Below are positions 47,365 to 56,636 of a stretch of 60,294 bases of DNA, piece after piece. This DNA comes from Methylobacterium ajmalii. Lineage in GTDB: Bacteria; Pseudomonadota; Alphaproteobacteria; Rhizobiales; Beijerinckiaceae. Position 1 is the first letter of the stretch, and every line of letters begins with the position of its first letter. The notes under the pieces are model-generated. The model saw only the letters and a list, made by a program, of their open reading frames with translations, was not told where the DNA came from and made no database searches. The position numbers were made by a program, and so were the translations under genes. The stretch spans positions 16,044 to 76,337 of the forward strand of contig NZ_JACWCT010000037.1 of assembly GCF_016613415.1 (NCBI RefSeq), read 5' to 3'.

Positions 47365-49415
47365 AAAGGGAAGCCGACCTCGACGGGAACGACATCTACC
47401 TGGGCGAGACGATGTTCGAAGACCGGCGGATCGCCCGCCTGATGCCACGGGCGCTCGCTCGACCGGATGGTTGGGTTCCTGTGGATCCCGCGTGGTTTCC
47501 GACCGAGGGGTGCGTTTTCAGCATCGATCCACGCGTCGTCAACCGGCCCGCAGGCTACGTTGTCCTGTTCACGGTCGGGCCGACGAGCGCCCACGGAGGG
47601 CGTGACCGATTCGTCACGACCAGGGTCGATGAACCGATCGAAGTGATCCGATCGCTCGCGACCGTCGATCCCGCGACGCTTCGACGGAACGTGATGACCG
47701 AGGGTCTCGATCGAGGCCTCCAGACCGAACCTCGCGTCGTGATCGCCATCCAGGGTCGGAAGCTGGCCTGCCCGACGTTGCGCCTCGACGAAGCTCGGAG
47801 GCGGTGGACCCTGTCCCACCTGGAAAGCGCTGAGCGGATTGAGCTCCATCCGGACGATCTCGGACCGGAGGACACGTTCGCGATCGATGGGCGACATTAC
47901 CTTCTGCCAGGCGATCTGCCATCCAAGGTCATCGCTCACGCCAATTGGCAGACGGATGTCGAGTTCCTGCAATACATACTGAAAGTTCTCAAAAAAATTC
48001 CTGATTTTCGATCCGACTCCGAAGATTACAAACTCAACGACAAGCTCACGCACAAGTTGTGGCTTCTCTATCGCGACACGGACATGATCGGCGACAAATC
48101 CGGTCATTTCGACGCCGCGCGAGGCCGCCTCGGAGAGTTCCTCTCCACGCTCACCAGCAGCTCGGAAGCGGCCGTTCGCATTGCCGACCAGATCTTCGCC
48201 GATCCGGCCGTCCAGGGCCGACTGGCCGCGTTGTCGGACGGCGAGAGGGAGGCGCTGAGGCGCGACGAGCTGGAGAGGATCCGACCTGCGATAGTGGCCG
48301 AAGTTGACCGGGAACTCGCCGACCGACGCGCCGAGGTGGAAGCCCTGTCCGGGCGTGTCCTTGAGCTTGAAGATGGCTTGTCGAAGAAGTCGGCCGAGCT
48401 CGCAGGGATTGAGGAGCTGTTCGGCTCAGCGATGGATCGCGTCCGCGGTAACGTCGGATCGATCCTCGGCGAAGTTCGGGAGACCGGCGAGGCCGTCACG
48501 CGCCTGATGGATCTCGCTGGCCTCGGGCGCCCCGAGGTCGTGCGGGACGCGCGTTCGGTCTCGACCTCTCCCTGGCTCGCGCCGCAAGCCGCGGCCGCTT
48601 CCAGGGTCGAACTGACGGAGCTGCCTAGGATCGGCGCGTCCCAGGTTCGAAAGCGCGGCCTCGACGAGGCGAAGTTCCGATGCCTGGACGTGTTGTGTCG
48701 CGCAGGCGAGATCCCCGTTGTCTACGGCGACTCCGCCGAGAGGCTCCTCGAAAGCTACGCGAGTGTCATCTCGGGTGGGCGGCTTCTGCGATCTCCACTT
48801 GATCCGACGATGTTGGGTCCGGAAGACCTTTGGCGCCACCCAGGGCTCGGTTCGCCGACACCGTTGGCGGTCGCATGGGGCGAGGCGTCGGAGGATCCGA
48901 TTGCGGTCAGGCTGGTGTGTCTGGACGACATCGAGAGAGCGGCGCTTGCGGACTGGTTCCCCCGCTTCCGAACGCTGTTCCGTGCCCATCGCCCTCCCAA
49001 CCTCCTCGTCGTGGCGACGTCGTCGGTACCCGTGACGCGTCCGGAAGCGGAGGTGCTTGATCTCGACACGGTCGTGCGCGCCGATGGCGGTGACGCGGCT
49101 TTCGCGGCCTCGATCATGAAGGCGGGATCTCGGTCGGACGCCATGACGATGCTGACGCCGCCACTCGTGACGTCGACCGTTACGGCCGAGGATCGCTCGT
49201 CGTTGCTCGTCCAGCTCTCCGAGCTCGAAGGTGCGGGCGGCGATCTGGGGGCCCGCCTCGCCGCCATCTATGCCGCCGCGCGTACATGGCTCGACCACGA
49301 TGGCGCTGCCGCCTTCACGCTGGGCCTTGTTTCCGGCCGGACCGGAACGAAGACCAAAGGCGCCGTGACCACCGTCGCCTTCGACACGAAATCCGACAGG
49401 AAAATCTCGTCATGA
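47358..49415 (+). CDS. druG: coiled-coil protein, DruG position of type II Druantia
   Basis: 685-residue protein from a GTG overlapping the druF stop by 7 bp. Residues about 300-355 (RIRPAIVAEVDRELADRRAE, VEALSGRVLELEDGLSKKSA) form a clear coiled coil between an N-terminal half of unknown type and a C-terminal half. The latter includes VRLVCLDDIERAALADWFPR and LLVVATSSVPVTRP, which hints at an AAA-like or nucleotide-binding fold, but no Walker A is visible. The stop overlaps druE by 4 bp. Confidence 0.75.
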   Translation: MLKREADLDGNDIYLGETMFEDRRIARLMPRALARPDGWVPVDPAWFPTEGCVFSIDPRVVNRPAGYVVLFTVGPTSAHGGRDRFVTTRVDEPIEVIRSLATVDPATLRRNVMTEGLDRGLQTEPRVVIAIQGRKLACPTLRLDEARRRWTLSHLESAERIELHPDDLGPEDTFAIDGRHYLLPGDLPSKVIAHANWQTDVEFLQYILKVLKKIPDFRSDSEDYKLNDKLTHKLWLLYRDTDMIGDKSGHFDAARGRLGEFLSTLTSSSEAAVRIADQIFADPAVQGRLAALSDGEREALRRDELERIRPAIVAEVDRELADRRAEVEALSGRVLELEDGLSKKSAELAGIEELFGSAMDRVRGNVGSILGEVRETGEAVTRLMDLAGLGRPEVVRDARSVSTSPWLAPQAAAASRVELTELPRIGASQVRKRGLDEAKFRCLDVLCRAGEIPVVYGDSAERLLESYASVISGGRLLRSPLDPTMLGPEDLWRHPGLGSPTPLAVAWGEASEDPIAVRLVCLDDIERAALADWFPRFRTLFRAHRPPNLLVVATSSVPVTRPEAEVLDLDTVVRADGGDAAFAASIMKAGSRSDAMTMLTPPLVTSTVTAEDRSSLLVQLSELEGAGGDLGARLAAIYAAARTWLDHDGAAAFTLGLVSGRTGTKTKGAVTTVAFDTKSDRKISS

Positions 49416-52400
49416 TCGATCCGATCGGCGGCTTCGAGCGTCTTCGCGACTTCTTCCTGACCTACCTCGACACGGCCTTCAGGATCCGCCAGACGGACTT
49501 GGCCGAAGCGCGTCGACGGCTCCTCCTCGAACCGGGGAACCTCGCGACCGACCCCTTGCTGGAACCCGTACCTCGCTACGAGACCACCGAATATCGGCTC
49601 GAAGCTCTGCTGGACGATTGGTCCGGGAACCCGATCGGTGGCATGGATCCCGAGGCGAGAGAGGCGTTCGTGGAAATCGTCCTGTCGGGGCTCTTCCCAG
49701 GCAAGGACGTGGAAGGCGGTCGTATCGCCCGAGAGAGCATCTACAAGCCCTACAAGCATCAGATGGAGATGCTCGCCCGAGGGTTGAAGGCCGGGCATCC
49801 CGCGATCGTGACCTCGGGGACCGGCTCCGGGAAGACCGAGTCCTTCATGCTGCCGGTCCTCGCCGCCCTGATCCAGGAGGCGAAGCGTTGGCCACGGCCC
49901 GCGGCCGGCTACCTCCGCGGCCGCTGGTGGCGCGAACGCGAGACCGATTTCGTCCGGAAGAGGATCGGTGAGAACCGAGCGCGCAAGCCGGCGGTGAGGG
50001 CCCTGATCCTCTATCCGATGAACGCCCTGGTCGAAGATCAGATGACGAGATTGCGCCGGACACTCGACTCACCGGAGGCGAGACTGGCGATGGACCGCCA
50101 CTTGCAGGGCAATCGGATCTTCTTCGGCCGGTATACCGGCGCGACCCCGGTGACCCAGTTCCTGGACCACCCGCGGCGTGGGGGCACGCCGCAGGAGGAA
50201 CGTCGCCGGGAGAACAAGATCGCCGAACTCGCCGGGAACATGAAGGAGTTCGAACGGGACCATCGCTTGGCATGCGATCACGACGCCGAGACCCATGGCA
50301 AGCCGGAAGCCACCCGTTACCTCTTTCCTGCGACCGACGGTGGGGAGATGTTGTCCCGCTGGGACATGCAATTCGACCCGCCCGACATCCTCGTCACGAA
50401 CGCGTCCATGCTCGGGACGATGCTCGCCCGCGAGGTGGAAGCGCCGATCTTCGCGCGAACCAGGGAGTGGTTGGCGACCGACCCCGACGCCTATTTCTAC
50501 CTCGTCCTCGACGAGCTGCACCTGATCCGCGGGTCTGCCGGCACGGAAACGGCCGGCCTCATTAGAGCGCTACTGAGCAGACTGGGACTGGACGAGCCGG
50601 TCGTCCGCCACAAACTGAGGATACTCGCGTCGAGCGCGTCTCTGCCGACGACCGGGGACGAGGGTGACCGCAGCCTGAAGTATCTCGACGGGTTCTTCGG
50701 TCCGTTCGGCACCTCGACGACCGAAGGCGACGACGGTTTTCGGGATCGGTCGCAATGGGCGGAATGCGTGGTTCCGGGCACCCCGATCTTCCCGCCCCGC
50801 CCCGCCTACGCGAGCCTCCAGGTCGATCCTTTCGTGCGTCTGGTCGACGTCCTGGTGCCCGATGGTTCGTTGCTCAAAACCGTACCTGACACACCCGCGG
50901 TGCGCGAAGCCGTCGAAGCCTGCCATCGGGCACTGATCGAGGCGCGGACTTCCGAGAGGCAATTTGGCGAGGCTCTGGCGGAAGCTGTCGAGGGCGCGGC
51001 CGCGGCGTTGGTCTGGGCCTGCAGGTCCGAAGGCGAACGCGGGCCGGCGACGCCGCGGGCGACGACCGTAGGCACGATCGCCGATCGTCTCTACGGAGGC
51101 GATACGGAGGTCGCCCGGAAGGGCGTGAGGGGGCTGGCGCTCCTGCGCGGTATCGGAGACGTCACGAAGGGGGTTTTCGGGGTCGCCCCGAGCGACGAGA
51201 CGCCCAGCTTCAGGATCCACCAGTTCGTCCGCAGCATCGAAGGTTTGTTCGCCACCCCGGAGGCGGTCGACCACGAGAATATCGTACGCTACGACGGCGT
51301 CACGGTCGACCGCGGGCTGACCTACACTTCGACGGCGAGCGGCCACCGTCGCAAGTTCGAACTGATCTACTGCGAAGCCTGCGGCGAGACGTTCCTCGGG
51401 GGGATGCGTGGCGTCCAGGCCAACGGATCGTCCGAGATTGAGCTGCTGCCGTCGGCTCCGGATCTGGGCGCCTTACCCGAGGCGGGTGGGATCGGTCACT
51501 ACGAGGACCTCAGCTTCCACCAGTTCGCGATGTTCTGGCCCAAGACGCGAGCGCCGGAGGACGCGGGCGAGAACGAGAGTTGGCCCGCCGCCACCCTCGA
51601 TACCAAGACCGGCGTCGTCTCCAAGGGGACGATCGGGGCCGGCGATCCGTCCATGGTACCCGGAAGGATCTTCCATTGCACCAAGCCTGAGAGGTCCCAC
51701 AAGCGAAAGCTAGACTCCGTTGGGACCGCAGGTCCGGACTGCTGCCCTGCGTGCGGCGTCAGCTACGCCCCACGGCAGAAGCCGAGGTTCTCGCCCATCC
51801 GGAGCTTCCGAACCGGTTTCAACAAGACCTCCCAGCTCCTGGCCACCGAGATGTTCGAGGTGCTCCACGCGAGCGGCTCCCTGCCGAAGGCAGTGGCCTT
51901 CTCGGACAGCCGACAGGACGCCGCCAAGGCGGCCATGGTCATCGAAGGCGCCCACTACCAGGACCTCCGGCGCCTGATGATCATTGAGATCGCGAGCCGG
52001 GTATCCGACGCCGAGGGTAACGCGGCCGCCATCGCTCAACTGAAGAAGGATAAGGACCGGTACGAGGAGGAGGACGACTGGGACCAGGCGAGCATCGTCG
52101 CCAAGAAGATCGCGGACCTGAAGAAGGCGGGCGGGCAGGACAGGGTTCCGCTCAAGGTCGTGGTCGAACAGTCCATCGCCAAGGCAGGCGTTTCCACGAG
52201 CCCGATGCTGCAGGATATGCTGAAGCTCGGCATCCACCCCACGGACGACGTCGGAGTGAAGCGCTACGGGCGCTTCGAGTGGCCCGAGTTGTTCGAGCGG
52301 GATGGCGACCGCTTCATCTGGAAGACCGACGGCATCTATGCGGCCGACATCGAGAGCATTCGCAGCGAGGTCATCGAGAGCCAGAACCCGCACATCGACG

Positions 52401-55273
52401 AGGTGCTCTTTTCGCGGTCGTACTTCGCGCTCGAAGAAACCGGTCTCGGCTACCCGACGCTCTTCAGCGACAAGGTTCCGGCGGATGCGGATCGTTGGGA
52501 CGCCTGGCTGCGCGTTTTCGGTGACGCCTATCGCGTTTCCTCCAATCGTTACCTGACGGAGGAGAGCAAACCCTGGGAACGGGTGCCGAAACGCAACCGT
52601 GTCATGGCCATGGCGCAAGCGGTGGATCCTCGGGATCCAGACACGGTCGCCAACAACGTGCTCGCCGGATTGCGGGAGCTCCAACATTTCGACGGCATCA
52701 TCGACGCGTCCAGGCTTGCCGTGAAGATGGCCAAGGCGACGGATCCGTTCTGGCGCTGTGGAAAGTGCTCGCGCATCCATCTCCATCGTGGCCTAGCGCT
52801 CTGCACGCGATGCCGTGAGCCGTTGCCTGAGGGTGCGACCGACAAGGTGGAGACGCTCTGGAAGGGCAACTTCCTCGCACAACGCGTCGTTCGCTCAAGG
52901 ACGGAAAACGTGCCTGCGTTCCGGCTTCGTTGCGAGGAACTGACCGGTCAAACCGGCAGCCCTGCGGACCGTCTGCGTCGCTTCAAGGGCATCTTCGTCG
53001 CGGAGGACGCCAATTCAGATCCCGAGCTCCGCAAGGCCGCCTCCGAGATCGACCTGCTCTCCGTCACGACGACCATGGAGGTCGGAATCGACATCGGTGC
53101 GCTTCAGGCGGTCTACCAGGGCAACATGCCCCCGCAGCGCTTCAACTATCAGCAGCGCGTGGGTCGCGCCGGCCGAAGAGGCCAAGCGTATTCGACGGTC
53201 GTCACGTTGTGCAGGAGCCGAAGCCACGATCTACACTACTTTCGAGTTCCGCAAGCGATCACGGGAGACCTTCCTCCTCCCCCGTTCCTAGCCGTCGAGC
53301 ACATCGACATTCCGCTGCGCTTGGTGAGGAAGGTCTGGCTCGGAGCCGCTTTCGCTCTTCTGCGCGACCGCTGGGGAGAGGGATACCCGGGAGACGGCGG
53401 CAAGCCCGATCCACATGGCGAATTCGTTCCCACCCAGGTCTTCTTCGTGGAAGGGTCACCTTGGCCCGACCAACTGAGGGGCGCTCTCGACGAGACCGTC
53501 GCCGTCCGGGATCGGTTCGCCGCGACGCTCGGCGAGGGCATTCCGAACCGGGCGGAGGAACTCGTGGCGTTCTGCGACACCTCCTCGCTCCTCGACGAGA
53601 TCATGCGCGAACGCGGGTCCGGACTGCATTTCGTCGGTGGCCTGGGCGAGTTCCTCGCGGAGAAGGGGCTGTTCCCGATGTACGGGATGCCCACTCGCGT
53701 ACGGAACCTCTACCTCGGCTTGAGACGGGACGGGCGCAGCAAGGTGGCGTGGGACGCGATCGATCGCGACCTCGACGTGGCCATCTTCGAGTTCGCACCG
53801 GGGCAGACGCTGGTTCGCGACAAGCGCATACACAAGGCCGCCGGATTCACCTCCGGACTAATGGCCCCCAAAATCCACGGTACGTTCGTTCCTCCGCTGG
53901 AGCCCGACGCACAATGGTACGACGCGTCGTATCACGTGTCGGATTGCCCTCAGTGCCGCGGTAGGAGCCTCCACGACGAACGTCCGGCCGAAGCGTTCGA
54001 GTGCGTCGACTGTGGGTTCGAGGTCCCACCGGAAAACTCCAACAAGTACCATGTGCCGTCCGGCTTCCGGACCTCCTTCCAAACCGAGGACCCCAAAGAG
54101 GACCACCAGACGGCACCGATTCGGAGGGTCGTCGCGGCCGAGATCCGAGAGGTGGAAGTCGTGGACGTGGACGGGACCAACCTGTCGATCCACGCTGGAT
54201 CCGGAGCCTCGATCCTCAGGCTCAACGACGGACCGCTCAGCGAGAACGAAGAGGTGCCGGACGGCTTCGCGGTCGAGTTCGCCCACCAGAAGTCCGTGTT
54301 CATGCCGTGGGGCGTCAAGGCGAAGAACCCTCGGCTTGAGAACCAGTGGGTCGTCCCCGACGTCTGTCGAGGCAAGCCATGGTGGGAAGTCCAGGAAAAC
54401 GCGGGCGAGAACGGTATCCGTCTGATCTCGCGCAAGCCGACGGAGGCGCTCTATCTGAGGTTGCGCGACGTGCCCCGGGGCCTCCGGCTCGCCAACCTGG
54501 ACAGGGGTCCGCAGAACGCGGCCGTCCGCGCGGCCGCGATCAGCGCGACTCAGATGATCCTGATGAGAGCGTCCCTCGAACTGGACGTCGATCCCGACGA
54601 GTTCGAGGCGTTGGAGCCGCGGCTGCCCGGCGGCATGCCGATGCTGCAGATCGCCGATAACCTGATCAACGGTGCCGGCTTCTGCAGACGCCTCGCCGAG
54701 GAGGAGAGGGACGGCACGCCTACGATCGTGAGGCTGGTCCGATCCATGCTGGACCGCCACGACGATCCCATCGTGTCCGCTTTTCGGAAGGGCACGCACC
54801 GGGACGAGTGCGCTCAGGCCTGCTACCAGTGTCTCCGTCGCTATGGGAACCGGCAGTACCACGGATTGCTGGACTGGCGGTTGGGACTGGGCTTCCTCAG
54901 GGCGCTCGTCGACGCCGACTATCGATCCGGCCTGGACGGGGATTGGGGTTCCGATCTGGAGCTGTTGGATTGGCCCCGAATGGCGCGGGACGTCCGTGGC
55001 GAGCTCTGCCGCCTGAACGAGACCCGGAGGACGCCCGTGCAGCTGGGAAGCATGAAGCTTCCTGGGATCCGGGAGCGCACGGATGCGGGGGACAGGTTCT
55101 ATCTGATCGTCCACCCTTTCTGGCGCGTCGATCCGAGCGTGAGACGCGGCGAACCGTTCGCGAGTGTCGCACGGGATGCCGACGGCAGCCCGGTGTTCTA
55201 TGTCGACACCTTTGATGCCGGGCGCCGTCCGGTGTCGGCTTTGGAAACCGCGCGTTCACGTGATGCCGATTGA
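49412..55273 (+). CDS. druE: giant DExH helicase with DUF1998-type C-terminus, DruE
   Basis: 1953-residue superfamily 2 helicase. Visible elements: Q-motif-like KHQMEM (Gln117), Walker A TSGTGSGKT (134-142), YPMNALVEDQ (201-210), DELH (367-370), SSASLP (407-412), and the C-terminal helicase core with TTMEVGIDIG and QQRVGRAGRRG (1247-1257). Zinc-ribbon pairs lie in YCEACGETF, CCPACGVSY, WRCGKCSRIH with LCTRCREPL, and CPQCRGR with CVDCGFE. The Cys-rich CAQACYQCLRRYGN (Cys1800, 1804, 1807) marks the DUF1998/MZB region. The ATG at 49412 overlaps the druG stop (ATGA); the longer upstream frame is a shadow. Size and architecture match DruE, the shared component of Druantia systems. Confidence 0.92.
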   Translation: MIDPIGGFERLRDFFLTYLDTAFRIRQTDLAEARRRLLLEPGNLATDPLLEPVPRYETTEYRLEALLDDWSGNPIGGMDPEAREAFVEIVLSGLFPGKDVEGGRIARESIYKPYKHQMEMLARGLKAGHPAIVTSGTGSGKTESFMLPVLAALIQEAKRWPRPAAGYLRGRWWRERETDFVRKRIGENRARKPAVRALILYPMNALVEDQMTRLRRTLDSPEARLAMDRHLQGNRIFFGRYTGATPVTQFLDHPRRGGTPQEERRRENKIAELAGNMKEFERDHRLACDHDAETHGKPEATRYLFPATDGGEMLSRWDMQFDPPDILVTNASMLGTMLAREVEAPIFARTREWLATDPDAYFYLVLDELHLIRGSAGTETAGLIRALLSRLGLDEPVVRHKLRILASSASLPTTGDEGDRSLKYLDGFFGPFGTSTTEGDDGFRDRSQWAECVVPGTPIFPPRPAYASLQVDPFVRLVDVLVPDGSLLKTVPDTPAVREAVEACHRALIEARTSERQFGEALAEAVEGAAAALVWACRSEGERGPATPRATTVGTIADRLYGGDTEVARKGVRGLALLRGIGDVTKGVFGVAPSDETPSFRIHQFVRSIEGLFATPEAVDHENIVRYDGVTVDRGLTYTSTASGHRRKFELIYCEACGETFLGGMRGVQANGSSEIELLPSAPDLGALPEAGGIGHYEDLSFHQFAMFWPKTRAPEDAGENESWPAATLDTKTGVVSKGTIGAGDPSMVPGRIFHCTKPERSHKRKLDSVGTAGPDCCPACGVSYAPRQKPRFSPIRSFRTGFNKTSQLLATEMFEVLHASGSLPKAVAFSDSRQDAAKAAMVIEGAHYQDLRRLMIIEIASRVSDAEGNAAAIAQLKKDKDRYEEEDDWDQASIVAKKIADLKKAGGQDRVPLKVVVEQSIAKAGVSTSPMLQDMLKLGIHPTDDVGVKRYGRFEWPELFERDGDRFIWKTDGIYAADIESIRSEVIESQNPHIDEVLFSRSYFALEETGLGYPTLFSDKVPADADRWDAWLRVFGDAYRVSSNRYLTEESKPWERVPKRNRVMAMAQAVDPRDPDTVANNVLAGLRELQHFDGIIDASRLAVKMAKATDPFWRCGKCSRIHLHRGLALCTRCREPLPEGATDKVETLWKGNFLAQRVVRSRTENVPAFRLRCEELTGQTGSPADRLRRFKGIFVAEDANSDPELRKAASEIDLLSVTTTMEVGIDIGALQAVYQGNMPPQRFNYQQRVGRAGRRGQAYSTVVTLCRSRSHDLHYFRVPQAITGDLPPPPFLAVEHIDIPLRLVRKVWLGAAFALLRDRWGEGYPGDGGKPDPHGEFVPTQVFFVEGSPWPDQLRGALDETVAVRDRFAATLGEGIPNRAEELVAFCDTSSLLDEIMRERGSGLHFVGGLGEFLAEKGLFPMYGMPTRVRNLYLGLRRDGRSKVAWDAIDRDLDVAIFEFAPGQTLVRDKRIHKAAGFTSGLMAPKIHGTFVPPLEPDAQWYDASYHVSDCPQCRGRSLHDERPAEAFECVDCGFEVPPENSNKYHVPSGFRTSFQTEDPKEDHQTAPIRRVVAAEIREVEVVDVDGTNLSIHAGSGASILRLNDGPLSENEEVPDGFAVEFAHQKSVFMPWGVKAKNPRLENQWVVPDVCRGKPWWEVQENAGENGIRLISRKPTEALYLRLRDVPRGLRLANLDRGPQNAAVRAAAISATQMILMRASLELDVDPDEFEALEPRLPGGMPMLQIADNLINGAGFCRRLAEEERDGTPTIVRLVRSMLDRHDDPIVSAFRKGTHRDECAQACYQCLRRYGNRQYHGLLDWRLGLGFLRALVDADYRSGLDGDWGSDLELLDWPRMARDVRGELCRLNETRRTPVQLGSMKLPGIRERTDAGDRFYLIVHPFWRVDPSVRRGEPFASVARDADGSPVFYVDTFDAGRRPVSALETARSRDAD

Positions 55274-55298
55274 GGCATGACCCGAGAGAGGGGGGCGA

Positions 55299-55802
55299 AT
55301 GGATCGCGTCGACGCGGAGAAGCGATCCGCCATCATGCGAAGCGTCCGGCAGAGCGACACCACGCCGGAATTGGCTTTACGTTCGGCCCTCCACGCACGA
55401 GGATTGAGATATCGGCTACACGCGAAGGAGTTGAGGGGCCGTCCGGACATCGTCTCTCGAAAGTATCGTACCTGCATATTCGTCCATGGCTGCTTCTGGC
55501 ATCGGCATGGCTGCACCAAAACCACGACGCCGAAATCGAACGTTCCGTTCTGGACCGAAAAATTCGAAGCCAACGTGAAACGCGATCGGCGTGCGGTGGT
55601 GGAACTCCTGGACGCTGGATGGCGCGTGTTGACGATCTGGGAGTGCGGACTGTCGGGGAAAGACAAGACGGCGGCTTGCGCGGATCACGTGGTCGATTGG
55701 CTCCGGGGCCAGGAACGCGAAGGAGAGTATCCACCCGCCCCAATACCCCGCTCGCGGGAAGAGGTGATGGAGGAGCGTGCGCCGGAGGGAACGGTGACCT
55801 GA
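55299..55802 (+). CDS. vsr: very short patch repair endonuclease Vsr
   Basis: 167-residue Vsr-family nuclease, which nicks the T strand of T:G mismatches arising from deaminated 5-methylcytosine. Every key E. coli residue has a counterpart shifted by one: Glu24, Asp50 (GRPDIV), His63 and His68 (FVHGCFWHRH), and zinc ligands Cys65, His70, Cys72 and Cys116. It begins 26 bp after druE and is probably in the same transcript. A Vsr beside an m5C methylase suits its known role. The C-terminal tail (about 140-167) is Glu/Pro-rich and variable. Confidence 0.94.
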   Translation: MDRVDAEKRSAIMRSVRQSDTTPELALRSALHARGLRYRLHAKELRGRPDIVSRKYRTCIFVHGCFWHRHGCTKTTTPKSNVPFWTEKFEANVKRDRRAVVELLDAGWRVLTIWECGLSGKDKTAACADHVVDWLRGQEREGEYPPAPIPRSREEVMEERAPEGTVT

Positions 55803-56264
55803 GCGGTAAATTCCGGCTCCCGGGCCTTTGAGCTCACCAACCGGATTTCATCCTCGGACGGTGATGGAACGATCCGATCCTTTTCGGTTCGCACCCTGGC
55901 CGACGGCTGTCACTCTCGGCGCGTCGTTTTCGGGGGTATCGGCGGCTGGACCTGATTGGGTCGGCCGTTGTGACGTGCCCATCTTTGCAGCCGGCATCAG
56001 CATCCGCGAGCGGGAAGCCAGCCGATCCACTCCGATGCGCCCCTGTTCGCCGAGGTTTCCCACAGCGCCATAAACTTCCTCAAGCTTCCATTGGACAACC
56101 CTACGATCGCCTGGCAGCGTGATCCCACGGGCTGGGCAAGGCCCTCCGGTTCTCTGTGTTGCTGTCGTTGACGGACTGCCGCTGCGCCTCGGCTCGACCG
56201 CGGGCGTGGCGCGGTGGCCTTTTGTCGATGGCCGTGACGCGCCCCTCCCCAAATCGGAGCTTCG
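55803..56264. other. 462-bp gap between vsr and the next operon
   Basis: No convincing gene on either strand. It probably holds the end of the Druantia transcript and the promoter of the two-gene unit starting at 56265. I see no strong T-tailed hairpin. Confidence 0.45.
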
Positions 56265-56627
56265 ATGCCTTCGCCGTCCCCCCTCGGTTCCCAACTCGAA
56301 CACGCGTTCTCGCTGGATCCGAACTACAAGGTCCATGACGTCGGCCATGCCGACTACCTGCTGCGGTATCGGACCGCTTCCGGGCTCGCCTTCGCCGTCG
56401 GCCGCACCACGAAGACCGCCGCGAAGGTCTGGATCCCTGCGGACGAGCGCTGGAGGGCGGCGCTCGTCGCCGATGGGTTCGACTGCGTGGAACGTGACTG
56501 CGCGAGCGACGGCAAGGGACGCATCATCACCGTGCAGGCCATGCCGGAGTTCAGGGGCAAGCGGGCCTATTCGGTCAGCGTGAAGACCGTCGATGAAGCG
56601 CTCGCGGTCGCGGCTAGGCTGCGCTGA
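56265..56627 (+). CDS. unrecognised 120-residue protein upstream of a UDG-like gene
   Basis: Soluble protein starting MPSPSPLGSQLEHAFSLDPN, with DYLLRYRTASGLAFAVGRTT, KVWIPADERWRAALVADGFD, two cysteines in DCVERDCASD, and a closing AYSVSVKTVDEALAVAARL. GGAG lies eight bases before the ATG. The stop is 9 bp before the UDG-like gene, so they are one operon. I cannot name a family. A small adaptor or regulator of the neighbour is possible but inferred. Confidence 0.7.
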   Translation: MPSPSPLGSQLEHAFSLDPNYKVHDVGHADYLLRYRTASGLAFAVGRTTKTAAKVWIPADERWRAALVADGFDCVERDCASDGKGRIITVQAMPEFRGKRAYSVSVKTVDEALAVAARLR

Positions 56628-56636
56628 AGAGGCGTG

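Noticed and set aside
49286..49412. Longer N-terminus for the giant helicase
   Set aside because: The 42 extra codons overlap druG and are Arg-rich. The ATG at 49412 is coupled to the druG stop and starts with family-like sequence.
43571..55273. DISARM or BREX instead of Druantia
   Set aside because: DISARM has its own helicase plus a phospholipase-D protein and DrmB; BREX has PglZ and an AAA BrxC. None is present, and helicase size and gene order fit Druantia type II better.
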